Of a stretch of DNA of 64,000 nt, positions 8,628-22,100 are shown piece by piece. Positions within the stretch are counted from its first letter, which is position 1. Every line of letters starts with the position of its first letter. Source of the stretch: Shewanella fidelis ATCC BAA-318 (lineage in GTDB: Bacteria; Pseudomonadota; Gammaproteobacteria; Enterobacterales; Shewanellaceae). Made by a program: the position numbers and the translations under genes. The DNA is taken from the NCBI RefSeq assembly GCF_000518605.1, contig NZ_JADX01000011.1, positions 1 to 64,000 of the forward strand. The letters are read 5' to 3'. Under the pieces are notes generated by a model. It did not search any database. It was not told where the DNA came from and was given only the letters and a program-made list of their open reading frames with translations.

Positions 8628-9812
8628 GTGAAACATCATGACGTCATTATTATAGGTGCAGGTGCTGCTGGACTAATGTGTGCAGCGACAGCGGGTTACC
8701 GAGGCCGTGATGTGTTAGTGCTAGATAATGCTAAGCAAGCGGGGCGAAAAATTCTAATCAGTGGCGGCGGCCGCTGTAACTTCACCAATCAGAAAGTGGA
8801 GTCGAGTAACTTTATTTGCGGCAACAGCCACTTTGTTAAGTCAGCTTTAGCACGTTACCGCTCAACTGATTTTATCGAATTGGTCGAGCGTCATGGCATT
8901 GAGTATCACGAGCGCGATCATGGTCAGCTATTTTGCAATGACTCAGCGAAAGAGATTGTGACTATGCTGCTTACTGAAAGTGAGTGGGCTGGCGCACAGA
9001 TAAGATTACGCACTGAAATCAGTGAGATCAGTAAAAATGCAGATGGCTTGTTTGAACTGATAACCGACAAAGAACACTACTCTTGTGAGTCTTTAGTGAT
9101 TGCCACCGGTGGCTTGTCTATGCCAAAGCTGGGGGCATCGCCTTACGGCTACCATATTGCTCAGCAGTTTGGTTTAAAGGTGCTGCCAACCCATGCTGGA
9201 CTCGTGCCATTCACTTGGCACAGCGATCAAAAGCAACGCTTTGAAACCCTATCAGGCATTGCGGTGCCAAGTACTATCACCGCTAAAGATGGCACTCAAT
9301 TTAGTGAGGCATTGCTATTTACCCATCGTGGTCTTTCAGGGCCTGCTATTTTGCAGATCTCAAATTACTGGAACCCTGGCGAAGCCATTAGCATTAACTT
9401 GTTACCGGGTGAGGATGTGCGTGCCAAGTTACAGCAAGCGCTTGAGGCGAGTCCAAAACAAAGCCTGCGCAATGCGCTGTCGCAATGGTTACCTAAACGT
9501 TTAGTTGAAGTGCTATTTGCTGAGGTGTTACTTAACAAGGCACTTAACCAGTTAGTTCATGCTGAGTTAGAGCAATTGGCTGTCGATCTTGAGTCTTGGA
9601 GCTTAGTGATGAACGGCACCGAGGGCTATCGTACTGCCGAAGTGACGCTAGGCGGCGTTGATACTAATGAGCTCTCATCTAAAACCATGGAAGCTAAAGC
9701 TGTTCCTGGTTTGTATTTCGTTGGCGAAGTGATGGACGTAAGTGGTTGGTTAGGTGGGTTTAATTTCCAATGGGCGTGGAGCTCTGGAGTTGCAGCTGGC
9801 CAAGCTGTATAA
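8628..9812 (+). CDS. YhiN/HI0933-family NAD(P)/FAD-dependent flavoprotein
   Basis: A 394-residue putative flavoprotein oxidoreductase of the BaiN/HI0933 family. The dinucleotide-binding motif IIIGAGAAGLMCA lies at the N-terminus and is followed by GRKILISGGGRCNFTN, the family signature. The C-terminal FAD segment PGLYFVGEVMDVSGWLGGFN is intact. The physiological substrate is unknown. The GTG at 8628 is preferred because TTAGGAG lies eight bases upstream and the FAD motif then follows directly. The longer frame from GTG 8574 lacks such a site. It is a single gene between the gpsA terminator and the adhesin operon. Confidence 0.88.
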   Translation: MKHHDVIIIGAGAAGLMCAATAGYRGRDVLVLDNAKQAGRKILISGGGRCNFTNQKVESSNFICGNSHFVKSALARYRSTDFIELVERHGIEYHERDHGQLFCNDSAKEIVTMLLTESEWAGAQIRLRTEISEISKNADGLFELITDKEHYSCESLVIATGGLSMPKLGASPYGYHIAQQFGLKVLPTHAGLVPFTWHSDQKQRFETLSGIAVPSTITAKDGTQFSEALLFTHRGLSGPAILQISNYWNPGEAISINLLPGEDVRAKLQQALEASPKQSLRNALSQWLPKRLVEVLFAEVLLNKALNQLVHAELEQLAVDLESWSLVMNGTEGYRTAEVTLGGVDTNELSSKTMEAKAVPGLYFVGEVMDVSGWLGGFNFQWAWSSGVAAGQAV

Positions 9813-10184
9813 GGTGTTTTGGAACAATAAAAACTATAGCCTTGAGACTTTAAATTGTTTTTTGTTTCCGCGCTTAGCGGTATATGTTTGAATAATTAGC
9901 GTCTAGTTTAAGGAAGAACTAGCGCAATGAATTAGCTTTTTACCATATTTTCAGATACTTCCTGCCAAAGTTTTACTCTCTAAAAAGTCGTACCTTCCAA
10001 ATACAGCCTTGTAAATCGTATTCGTCAATGTGATCCCTAGCGGTGGCAAAAAATGATGCTCTTTTTCTCTAGACTGCAGCACTTGTAAATAGACTAAGCT
10101 TTAGTCAATACTGTGTAGGTTGCTGGTTAGTTACTGAACTGTTGGTAATTATTGTAGTTGCTGAGGTTAAAAGGATATTTTCAG
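9813..10184. other. Intergenic region upstream of the adhesin operon
   Basis: 372 bases without a supportable gene. It must hold the promoter of the five-gene secretion operon, but I cannot point to a convincing -35/-10 pair or operator. A small CCGC-GCTTA-GCGG hairpin (about 9867-9879) lies near the left end and has no T-run in either direction. Confidence 0.5.
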
Positions 10185-13100
10185 ATGCCGACTCCAAATG
10201 CTGAGGTTATTTATTACGTAGAGCTTGACGCTGCATTTTGGGCGGTAATGGCAGATGGACAGTGGATTATGATTCTGCCACACCAGATGCTAATGGATGT
10301 TCCTGTTCACAAACTGACATCAAAAGCTATCGAAGTCGATGATAGCGGTAATGGATATAGTTTTATTGATGGCGTAAAAATTCTTATTCCTCAGAATGTT
10401 ATTCAGTTAAGCACGATAGAAAATAATGCTGAGCCGCAAGAGCAAGAGCAAGAGCAAGAGCAAGAACAGAGGGAAAGTCGCAATCAAAGTGACTCTGCGA
10501 GTGAACAACAAGAGGGCTTGAACTTAATTTATCAAGTTGTTCGATCTGATAACGACAGTGTTATTGCTGAATCAGGTTTTACCACCCAAGGAGATCAACT
10601 CACATCCCAAGCTAATAACCAGTTTACCGCTAATCAGCAAGACACATTTATTCCTATCAGCTTAACTGTTGAATTTATTGATATCGATGGTTACCTCAAT
10701 CAGTTTGAAGTGCCTAAAGTCATTTTATCTGGTCGCGCTATTAACGCTGCCGACGGCCAAATTCTAGAGCTAACTATTACTGATAGTCTTGGCTTGTCTC
10801 AACGTTTTAGCGTGACAGCTTTTAATCAACAGTGGCAGCTAGATGCTGTTGATTTGCAGTCATTTGCAGAAGGGGAACTTCAAGCTGTTATTACCGCTTC
10901 AACTTATCCTGGTGAAGTAACCAATGACACTGATACCAGCATAAAAGACACACTCGCTGAGATATCTATTGAGGTTGATACAGGTAATGACACTGTGCTT
11001 AATGCTCGAGAGATTAAGCGGGTCGATATGGAAGGTGTCGCCAAGAATATCGAAGATGGGCAAGCCGTTACGATTACGGTAACAGATATAAATGGGCTGC
11101 AACTCACCTTTACTACAAGTGTATTGAATGGCTTGTGGCAGCTTGAAAATAAAGATCTTTCTAGCTTAGCTGAAGGTCCGTTGCAATTTACTGCTCATAG
11201 TATTGATGTGGCGGGTAACCCCGCAAACGGTTTCGCTGAAGCTTATAAAGAGAGCCAAGCTGCAATTACCATAGCCGCAATCGATAACGATGGTGTACTC
11301 AATCAAGTTGAGGCAGGGCAATCAGTACTAGCAGGGGTTGTGCGTAATGTTGAAGACGGTCGCCCCGTTGAAGTGTTTGTTACCGACATTAACGGCAAAA
11401 CCATAGTGTTTAATAGTATTACTCGCAATGGTACTTGGTTGCTCGATGGAGTTGACTTGTCGTCGCTGGCGGAGGGGGAATTAACCCTAAGAGCGATAAC
11501 TTCTGACTTTGAGGGCAATATTGGCACCAGTACAAATACCGTGCTGAAAGACACCTTGGCCTCAGTCACTATCGAGATTGTCGATAATGATCAGGTGATT
11601 AATAGCCAAGAACAGCAAGCTGTTACGGTGCGTGGCACGGTCAGTAATATTGAAGACGGTCAAACTATTACCGTTGTTTTAACTGATAGTTTTGGGAATG
11701 AGCGTAGCTTTACAACCGTGGTCACGGCTGGGGCATGGCAACTCTCAGGTTTAGATCTAACAGGCTTTGCTGATGGTAGTTTAACCGCGACAGTATCGGT
11801 TTCCGATGCCGCAGGTAACCTCGCAACGGCTACCGATTCTATCGCGGTGGATATCTTAGCTTCTATCACCATTGATGTTGATACCGGCAATGATACTGTG
11901 CTCAATGCACGAGAAATGCTGCGCGTCGATATGTCTGGTTACGTCACTGATATTGAAGATGGACAAGTGGTGACCATCGTCGTAACGGATAATGCGGGTC
12001 AGCAATTACAGTTCAATGCAATTGTTACTAATGGCAGCTGGCAACTGCAAGATAAAGACCTATCTAGCCTTGCTGATGGCCCACTGACTTTTAGCGCTAG
12101 CGCAACTGATCTTGCAGGCAATGCAGCAAGTGCCACCGATAATGCCTACAAAGAAAGCCAAGCCGCGATAACCATTAGCGCCATTGATAACGATGGCGTA
12201 CTTAATCAAACCGAGGTCGGTCAATCCGTCCTTGGGGGCTTTGTTTATAACGTCGAAGACGGTCGTCCCGTTGAAGTGTTTGTTACCGACATTAATGGCA
12301 AAACCTTAGTGTTTAATAGTATTACTCGCAATGGTACTTGGTTACTCGACGGAGTTGACTTGTCGTCACTGGCGGAGGGGGAATTAACTCTTAGAGCGAT
12401 AACTTCTGACTTTGAGGGCAATATTGGCACCAGTACAAATACCGTGCTGAAAGACACCTTGGCCTCGGTCACGATTGAGATTGTCGATAATGATCAGGTG
12501 ATTAATAGCCAAGAACAGCAAGCTGTTACGGTGCGTGGCACAGTCAGTAATATTGAAGATGGTCAGACGGTAACAGTGCTCTTCAGTGACGGTTTAGGGA
12601 ATGAGCGTAGCTTTACAACCGTAGTCACCGCAGGGGCGTGGCAACTATCAGGTTTAGATCTAACCGGTTTTGCCGATGGCAGTTTAACCGCAACAGTATC
12701 GGTTTCCGATGCCGCTGGTAACCTCGCAACGGCTACCGATTCTATCATTGTGGATATTCTTGCCTCGATAACCATTGATGTGGATACCGGAACTGATGCG
12801 GTGATTAACGCTGCCGAGATGGCAATGGTTGACCTATCGGGTACGGTTACAGACATTGAGGCCGGGCAAACGGTTACGGTAATCGTCACTGATATAAATG
12901 GTAAAACCTTAACTTTCACTACCATGGTCGTAGGCTCTGGTTGGCAGATTGATGATGCAGATCTGTCGAGTCTTAGCGATGGCGCGTTAAGTTTCTCTGC
13001 TAGCGTAAGTGATGTGGCTGGTAATGTGGTTGATGCGACAACCAATGCCGATAAAGACAGCCTAGCCAGTATTACGGTTGAAATTGTTGATGATAACGGT

Positions 13101-16100
13101 GTTATTAATAGTGAAGAGCAGCAAGCTGTTAGGGTGCGTGGCACGGTTAGTAATATAGAGGACGGTCAGGTAGTAACCGTGATCCTCAGTGACGGTTTGG
13201 GAAATGAGCGTAGCTATACAACCGTGGTCATTGCTGGGGCATGGCAACTCTCAGGTTTAGATCTAACAGGCTTTGCCGATGGCAGTTTAACTGCAACGGT
13301 ATCGGTTGCAGATGCCGCAGGTAATCTCGCAACGGCTGCAGATTCTATCGCGGTGGATATTCTTGCCTCGATTACCATTGATGTCGATACCGGCAGTGAC
13401 ACCGTTATTAACGCACGTGAGATGCTGCGCGTCGATATGTCAGGTGAAGTAACAGACATTGAAGACGGTCAGAGAGTATCAATTACTGTCACTGATAATG
13501 CGGGTCAGCAGTTGCAGTTTATGGCGATTGTGATTAATGGTCAGTGGCAACTGCAAGATAAAGACTTATCTAGCCTTGCTGATGGTCCACTTACTTTTAG
13601 TGCTAGCGCAACTGATCTTGCTGGTAATACAGCAAGTGCCACCGATAATGCCTACAAAGAAAGCCAAGCAGCGATAACCATTAGCGCCATTGATAACGAT
13701 GGCGTACTTAATCAAACCGAGGTCGGTCAATCAGTCCTTGGGGGCTTTGTTTATAACGTTGAAGACGGTCGTCCAGTCGAAGTATTTGTAACCGACATTA
13801 ACGGCAAAACCTTAGTGTTTAATAGTATTACTCGCAATGGAACTTGGTTGTTAGATGGACTGGACTTGTCGTCACTGGCGGAGGGGGAATTAACCCTAAG
13901 AGCGATAACTTCAGACTTTGAGGGCAATATTGGCACCAGTACAAATACCGTGCTGAAAGACACCTTGGCCTCGGTCACGATTGAGATTGTTGATAATGAT
14001 CAGGTGATTAATAGCCAAGAGCAGCAAGCTGTTACGGTGCGTGGCACGGTCAGTAATATTGAAGACGGTCAGACGGTAACGGTGCTCCTCAGTGACGGTT
14101 TAGGGAATGAGCTTAGCTTTACAACCGTAGTCACCGCTGGGACATGGCAACTATCAGGTTTAGATCTAACCGGTTTTGCCGATGGCAGTTTAACCGCGAT
14201 GGTGTCGGTTTCCGATGCCGCAGGTAACCTCGCAACGGCTAGCGATTCTATCGCGGTGGATATTCTTGCCTCGATTACCATTGATGTGGATACCGGAACT
14301 GATGCGGTGATTAACGCTGCTGAGATGGCAATGGTTGATCTATCGGGCACGGTTACAGATATTGAGGCCGGGCAAACGGTTACGGTAACGGTCACCGATA
14401 TTAATGGTAAAACCTTAACTTTCACTACCATGGTCGTGGGCTCTGGCTGGCAAATTGATAATGCAGATCTGTCGAATCTTAGCGATGGCGCGTTAAGTTT
14501 CTCTGCTAACGTAAGTGATGTGGCTGGCAATGTGGTTGATGCGACAACCAGTGCCGATAAAGACAGCCTAGCAAGTATTACGGTTGAAATTGTTGATGAT
14601 AACGGCCTGATTAATACTGCAGAATCAAAAGATGCAACTTTAGCTGGCACAGTGACTAATATTGAAAACGGTCGCCCTGTGGTGATCACGGTAACTGATG
14701 TCAATGGCAAAACCATAACCTTCAACAGTGTGGTTGTTAACGGTACATGGCAGGTAGAAAATGTCGACTTATCAGTGTTTGCTGATGGTCAGTTGTCGTT
14801 GCAAGCAAGTAGTTCTGATCTGGCTGGTAACCCCGCCGTTGCAAATAATACTGCAATCTTAGATACGCAAATTAGCATAGATATTGATACTGGTGCGGAT
14901 GGGTTCGATGCTGCATTGTTTATCTACGGGGTTCAAAAATCCCTGAGCGGGACGACAACCGGAGTTGAGGTTGGCCAGACAGTAGTGCTAAACCTCTCTG
15001 ATGGCGTTAATAGCATAAGCTTTAGTACAGTTGTTGCTGCAGATGGTAGTTGGCTATTTGATAACATTGATGTAGCTGGTTTAAATCGTCGAGCCTCTTG
15101 GAGTCTAGACGTTACCGCTACCGATCAAGCTGGCAATAGTGCAACAGATGCTATGCCAACCATGTTGGTTCCTGATATCGCCTCGTTATATGAAGTGGTG
15201 CTCAACGTAAGTTCAAGTACCAGTGTAGAAGTGCCGATTGATATTTTTGATGCCGACGTTAGCATCACTGCTGAACAAAGCCGTTTATTGTTGCTCACAT
15301 CTGAAGGACAAGCGCTCAGCATTAATGTTGCTGCGGATGGCCAGTCATTTGTTCTTACCCGTGATGGTGACGGTAAAGTCGTGATGACAGCAAGTTTATC
15401 GGCATCAAGTTTAAATGTGACCCTGTTTCAACCTATGGATGAGCTCAATAATAAGAATGTGCTCAGTTATATCCGCCTGAGTGGGGTACAACACGATGCT
15501 GACGGGACTTCAGAAGAGATCATTACCTATGCAGTGCTGAACATTCGCGACTCAAGAGCTTTTGCTTTTGATGATCATGCGTTTGTGGTCGAAGATACAG
15601 TGGCTGTGGGCTCACTACTGGGTAATGATTACACCATTGAAGGGCCGCTAACGCTAACATCGGTTAATTATAATGGTACTGACTATCCTGTTACCCCCGG
15701 TGCTGCAGCGGTAATCAACACTCCTCAAGGAGTGATCACTATTCAGTCTAACGGTAGTTGGAGTTTTAGCGTAGCAGACAACCTTGATAACTCGGTATTA
15801 CAAGAGGTTGAGCTGGTCTATACCGTGGTTGATGTGGATGGCAGCAGCGCTAATGCCAATGCGACCTTCACTGTTGCAGATGGCGTCGCTGGCAGTATGG
15901 CTGATGTAATAGGAACAAATACTGAAGCTGATATTGATGCTGCAGTGCAAAGCACCTTGAAGACCTTCACGGTTACGGCTGGTTCAGATACGTTAATTGC
16001 AGACTCTATTCGATTTACCGCATTAACGCCGTTCCAGTTAGCCAATCTTGGCTTAACAAGCAGCGGAGCCGCGCTTAAATTCGAATTGTCGAATAACGGT

Positions 16101-19100
16101 AAAACCTTAACTGCGAAAACGGATAATGCAGCAGCTACGGTAGTATTTAGCATTACGTTATCAGCTAGCAATACTGGTGATGACTTAAGCGTGGATGCCG
16201 TTTTTAATCAATCAGCTCCTTTGGATCATTTATCTAATGATCTGATTGAGATTATCACTCAAGTTACCGCCACCGATTTAGACGGTACCGATATCAACCA
16301 AGGCAATCTAACTTGGCAAGTCAGCGATGGTAACTCGCCAACATTAGTCAACATTAGCCAGCTTACTTTCGATGAAAACAATCTAATAGGCAGTGCCATT
16401 GTTAAAAATGGTAGTTTTGATGTGCTGGTGGGCAGTGATGCTGTTGCTTCCGTTGGTTTTGCCGCTTTAGGACTACAACCTAAATTGACCGCAGCTGGTG
16501 AGCTTATTCAGTATCAAATCAGTGCTGATGGTTTGACGCTAACGGGGCATACCGGCGATGTTAATTCACCTGTGTTTGTTATTGAGCTAAGTGAAACATG
16601 GAGCGCCACTAGCGACAGCATTAACCAAGCTTATAGTTTCACTTTGTTTAAAGCATTTGATCAAACGTTTAGCGAAGATATCGACTTTTCACTGTTAGTG
16701 ACCGACTTCGATGGCGACTCATCGACAGCAACGTTAACGGTTACTGTGCAAGATGCTGATGCAGCGACGATAAACGATATCAATTTAAGCGTTAGTGAGC
16801 TGCCAAGTATTTCTGCCTTTGATAATACTGCAACGGGTTCTTTTAATGTCACTGCCAGTAAAGATCCTATTGTGGATATCAGTTTTGGTGTTACAGATGG
16901 GGCAGAAGTCAAAAATGCTGCAGGCATAACCTTAACTCAAAATGGTTCTGCGCTTTATTGGGTAGTGAAAGATGGCGGCGCCTCGCTTGATGCTGTAACA
17001 GCAGACGGTGTATTGGTCTTTACCATGAGGTTACCAACCAATATTGATATCGGTGCAGAGACCAGTGGCACAGTTGAGCTCGATTTTAACTTAGTTAGCG
17101 CCATTGACCACTTAGGGGCTGCAGATGTCTTAGACACTCTTAATGTGATGGTCAATATTCGTGATAGCGATAATACCGTGTCATCGGCACAGGTTTCAGT
17201 TGCTATTTACGATGGCCAGAATGCCATCTTGCCTAATGCTCTGCAGCTTAATATCAACGAAGGTAACCTGACCACCGCCAATCCGATCTCCACCAGTGAA
17301 GTGCTTTCAACATCTTCTGGAAGTGACAAAATAATCGCGATCACACTAACGGACGGCTTCAGTTTTGGCAGCGTCTTTAGCGGTGGCGATAAAGTCATTC
17401 TTAATACAACGGCAAATAGCGACGGCTGGTATATAGCAACAACTGAAACTGGCGGCGATAAGGTATTTCAGATCCGTTTCAATGCTAATGGCAAAGTTGA
17501 ATTTAAGCAGTTTAAAGCGCTCGATCACGCTAATGCCAATGGCGAAAACTCATTAGACTTAGTATTTGAAGTCAATGCGATAGATGCTGATAACGATAAG
17601 TCTGCAGCGCAAACTATCACAGTTACTGTTAAAGATGATATTCCTGAAGACACTGCCAAAACATTAGCGTTCTTTGAAAGTAGCGGCGATGTGTACAGCG
17701 TGCAAATGTTCTCGGCCGCACAGCAAGGTGCGGATGGCGCTAAAGTTACCCAAGTCACTTATAAAGGGGTTGTCTATGCTGTTGGGGCAACAATCGAGTT
17801 ATTTACTGACGCAAACCCAAGTGTTGTTAAGTACGGTGAGCTGGTGGTTGATGAGAATGGTCTCGCAACGGTAACTACTTTTGAATTTGCTTACAATGAA
17901 CAGCAATTTAGTGAAGATGTGTTGCTGCAAATTACCGATGCCGATGGTGATATTGCCACCGACACCTTAACCATAATAGCTAAAGACGCTGAGGGTTCTG
18001 TCGAGGTCTTTAACACACAATTTATTGAAGACACCAATACTGTTTTTGGTGTTGAAGCTAGACCGGGTGATATCGACGAAAGTGAATTTGTTATCAGTAT
18101 GGTGTTTGATGCTGCGGCACTACAGGGCGGGATTTTATTGCTCGATGGCGTAGAAGTTCCTAAGGATGCTGATGGCAACTATATCTTATCTATTTTAAAT
18201 GGATTGTTGACTGAAGACCTGCTGACGCGGGTGGCTATTCCCAATGGCGACTTAAGTTATCAACCAATTGAAGATGGCTCTGATGCTACGGCTAGTGCAG
18301 CATTTGTTATAACGGTCAATATCACTGGCAAGCCGCCGATTACAACGACTGTACCTATTACAGTTGAATCCGTGGCTGATACGCCAACTTGGGATCCAGA
18401 CAGTGAGTTTAGTTACTCAGTTAACGAAGATGCAGATGCTTTCAATATTAATATCCATGCCAGTTCTAAGGATGAAACGAACGTAGATCCGCAGGGCTCA
18501 GAAACCGTTACTTACGTGATTACTGATATCAGTGCAGGGTTAACGTTGACTGTGCTTGGCGTGACAGTTACCGATGGTATGAGCATTAGCCAAATGCAGT
18601 TAGATAACCTGCTTGCTACAGTGGGTGAAAACTTAGCTGGCGAATTTAGTTTCAATGTGCAAGCAAAAACCACGGAAAGTGATAACCGAGATAGCGCATT
18701 AAGTAGCGTAGAGACGGTTACCATTGATGTTGTGCCAATTGCGGATAAGCCAACCCTGACAACCCAAAACATACGTAGTGATGAGGATGCCCCGATCCTA
18801 CTTAATGCGGTTGTTTCTGGCACACTAACAGATACATCTGGCTCAGAATTTTTGAGTTTTGAATTTACCTTACCCGATGGTTGGTCGATAGACGCGCCTT
18901 CAGCTAGCTTTAATGGCAGTGTTTGGACTGTGTTAGCTTCAGAGGTTGATAGTGGCGTCGCCAAGCTTATGCCTGCTGATGACGTAAGCTCTGCCAATTT
19001 AGGCCAGTTCTCTATATCAGTTAGAAGTTTTGCCACAGAGACATCGCAAGATGGAGTGGATCCGGCCGATGGGGTTATTCATCCTAACCCAAGGTATAGC

Positions 19101-22100
19101 GATGCAAGTACGGTGACAGTGACCTTGACCGGGGTTGCGAATGATCAGCCAGTGATTAATGCCGACCCTAATATATGGGCGATAGATAACGCGACAGGGG
19201 TTATTTCAAATGTGGTGGCATTTAATGAAGATGACAATATCGCATTAGATTTTACCATTGTGAGTTCAGATGACGACGGGTCAGAGTCGTTAGACTTGCG
19301 CGTAACCGGTTTACCTGAAGGTGTTATTTTTGTTGATTCAGCAGGTAATGCGGTTAATCTTCCAGTAGTTGATTTTATTAATAATCAGCCAGTATATGGC
19401 GTGTCAGCCTCACTACTTGCCAGCTTAAGTTTACAACCAGTGGCAGACTTTAGTGGCCAAATCAGTTTGAGCATATTTGTGCAGAGCACTGAGCTTGATG
19501 GTGACTCAGCTGATTACCAATTAACGCTTAATATTGATATCGCTCCTGTTATCGATGTCAATGCAGCTTCTTTAGCCACTCTTAGTTATGGTTACGAAGA
19601 TCAAGCTATTCCCCTCGACTTTACGCCTAATCTAAATGCTGACACTGATGGTAGTGAAACCGTCACCGGGTTGATAATTCCTTTCCAAGGCGCAGATGGT
19701 TTTATTTTAACTTTAGATGGTTCAAAGGTAATTATTCCAGTCGGTGGCTTAGATGTGACGACTTTGCTCGACAGCACAAGCCCAACCTTAGAGGCGTTGC
19801 TGCAGTCGGGACGTTTAGCCGCAGTCCCTCCACAAGATGCTGACGGCAGTTTTTCTTTTGCGGTTAGTTATCAGATTACCGATACCTCAGAGACTGGCAC
19901 TGTTGTGAGTGAATACGTTGCTACTGAAATAACGGTAGTGGTTGACGCTGTAGTTGACTTAACTACCCACTTGCAAAGCGAGCAAGGGGTGCTCGTTAGC
20001 ACCGATGGTAATGCCATTGATTTAACGGGCCAAGGCTTGTTTTTTGATGGTGATATAGATGGCTCAGAAGTATTAGATTATGTCGTTATTACCGTGCCAA
20101 GTGGTGACGGTTGGTATGTATATCATCCAAACGGGGCGATTGATGACGGCGATGGCCGTTGGATCATTCCGGTAGATGGCATGACGAGTGATACCGTGCA
20201 GGAGTACGCGTTAGATCTGCTTGCCGGAGCCACAATTATTAGTGAGTTTGCTACAGGCATAGAGCAAATAACGCTAGAAGCGAGAGTGCTAGACCGTGAT
20301 GATGCCGAAATCATCAGCACTAGCTTTGAGGTGCAGTTTACCCAAGGTGCAGGTTCCAGTCAGGCAACGGCAGTAGGTCAATTACAGATTAATCCTGCAG
20401 ATGCTATTGAAGATACGACTATCGATTTTTCTGGTCATTTAAATCAGGTGCTGAGTGGTGATAACAACGATCTGATTAGCTTTAGGGTGTTGGCGTCAGA
20501 TTTACCTGAGGGTGGCTACTTTACCGGTAGTGATGTTACCGCTGTTTATGATGCCAGTGGCGAGAATATTATCGAGTTTGTGTTTACTTCTGCTTCGCTA
20601 GGCAATTTAAAGCTGCACAATATCAGTGAAGATTACGCAGGTGAATTACATATCCCTATTCGAATTATCGCCACCGACACCCTAAGTGGTGACACCAAAA
20701 TTGATGACAGTCAAAGCCTAGAAGTCGAAATTACGCCAGTTGCCGACGGCGTTGAATTGATAGTCGCCAACAGGGTGATGCAAGAAGATGCGCCTATTCC
20801 GTTGGGCATTAGCTTGGTATTTGATGACCCTGATGCAAGCCCAACAACGGGTGGTTCAGAGCAGATACTGTTTGGTGACAGCAATAATCCTATCACCATA
20901 ACCTTGCTTGATGGCGGTGCAATAAATGACATCACTGGGCTTTGGTCATTAAAGGCTGGTACAACCGACACATGGGAGTTTACCGGCACCACCATGGCTG
21001 CGTTGAACTTGTCCCTAGGCCTGTTAGAGTTTGTGCCGACAGAACATTTAAGCGGTGATTTTAGGCTCAAGTTATCAGCTACAACCCTTGATACCGCAAG
21101 CATCAACGGCATTGATGTGACAGACCAATTAGCATTTGAAAATACCTTTACCATAGAGGTTACTCCAGTAACTGATGCAGCAAACTTACCCGGTGACACG
21201 CAGATCTTTACTGGCCAAGAGGATGGTTTGATTGCGCTATCAGGCTTGGATATGAGTAATCTTGGCTTGATTGACCAAGATGGGTCTGAGGTGATTTATC
21301 TTACGATTCATGGCGTACCAAGTGGTGCTGTGTTGTATTTTCAAGATGGTGCTAATTTAGTGCAGCTACCTAATGAAGGTAAAGATGGTGGCAGCTTTAA
21401 TGGTTCGCCAACGTTTTCTTGGGCAGTCACTCCTGCTCAGCTTGCAGGGCTAGTACTGCAGCCGCCGTTAGATTTCAGTGGCGATATTCCGCTGTCAGTC
21501 CAAGCTATTACTCAGGAACTAGGGACTAGCGACTTTGTTACTTCAAGCGCAGACATAGTTGTTGGTGTGTTACCCGTTGCCGACGGCATAGAGGTGATAA
21601 CAGCCCCAGAGAGTCAATACACAAGTCTTGAGGATGAAGTTATTAACATCGACCTCAATGCCAAAATTAATGAGTTTGATGGCACTGAGCTGATTTCAGT
21701 TAAAGTCATTATTAGCTCAGCAGATGCCTCGGCGCTCGTTGGACTTGAAAGTATAAAAGTAGGCAATAATTTGGTATCGCTGCAATACGACGCGGCCAAT
21801 AACAACTATTTTGCAGTAGTGACAGCCTTAAGCCCTGTGACACAGTTACAGATTTTCCCAGGGGACTTGGCATTTGGCACCTTAGACGTGCAGTTAGAAT
21901 TGAGTTCCCTCGACACAGCGGTAGTGCTCGGTAGTATCGAGACCGATACTAGCACAGCTGAAGTGCTTAACTTTGAAGTTGAGATTACGCCAGAAGTGGA
22001 TGCACCTGTATGGACTCAGGTTGGTGACGTTATGGCGAATGATGTAAATAACGTGGCCTTAAATTTAGGCATAAGCCTACAAAACCCTGCATTGAACGAG

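Noticed and set aside
11303..14725. Long antisense open frames inside the adhesin gene (up to 218 codons, e.g. 12563-13144 and 14069-14725)
   Set aside because: They recur with the Ig repeats, mirror the sense codons, are Ser/Thr/Val-rich and have no ribosome sites; they are shadows of the repetitive sense frame.
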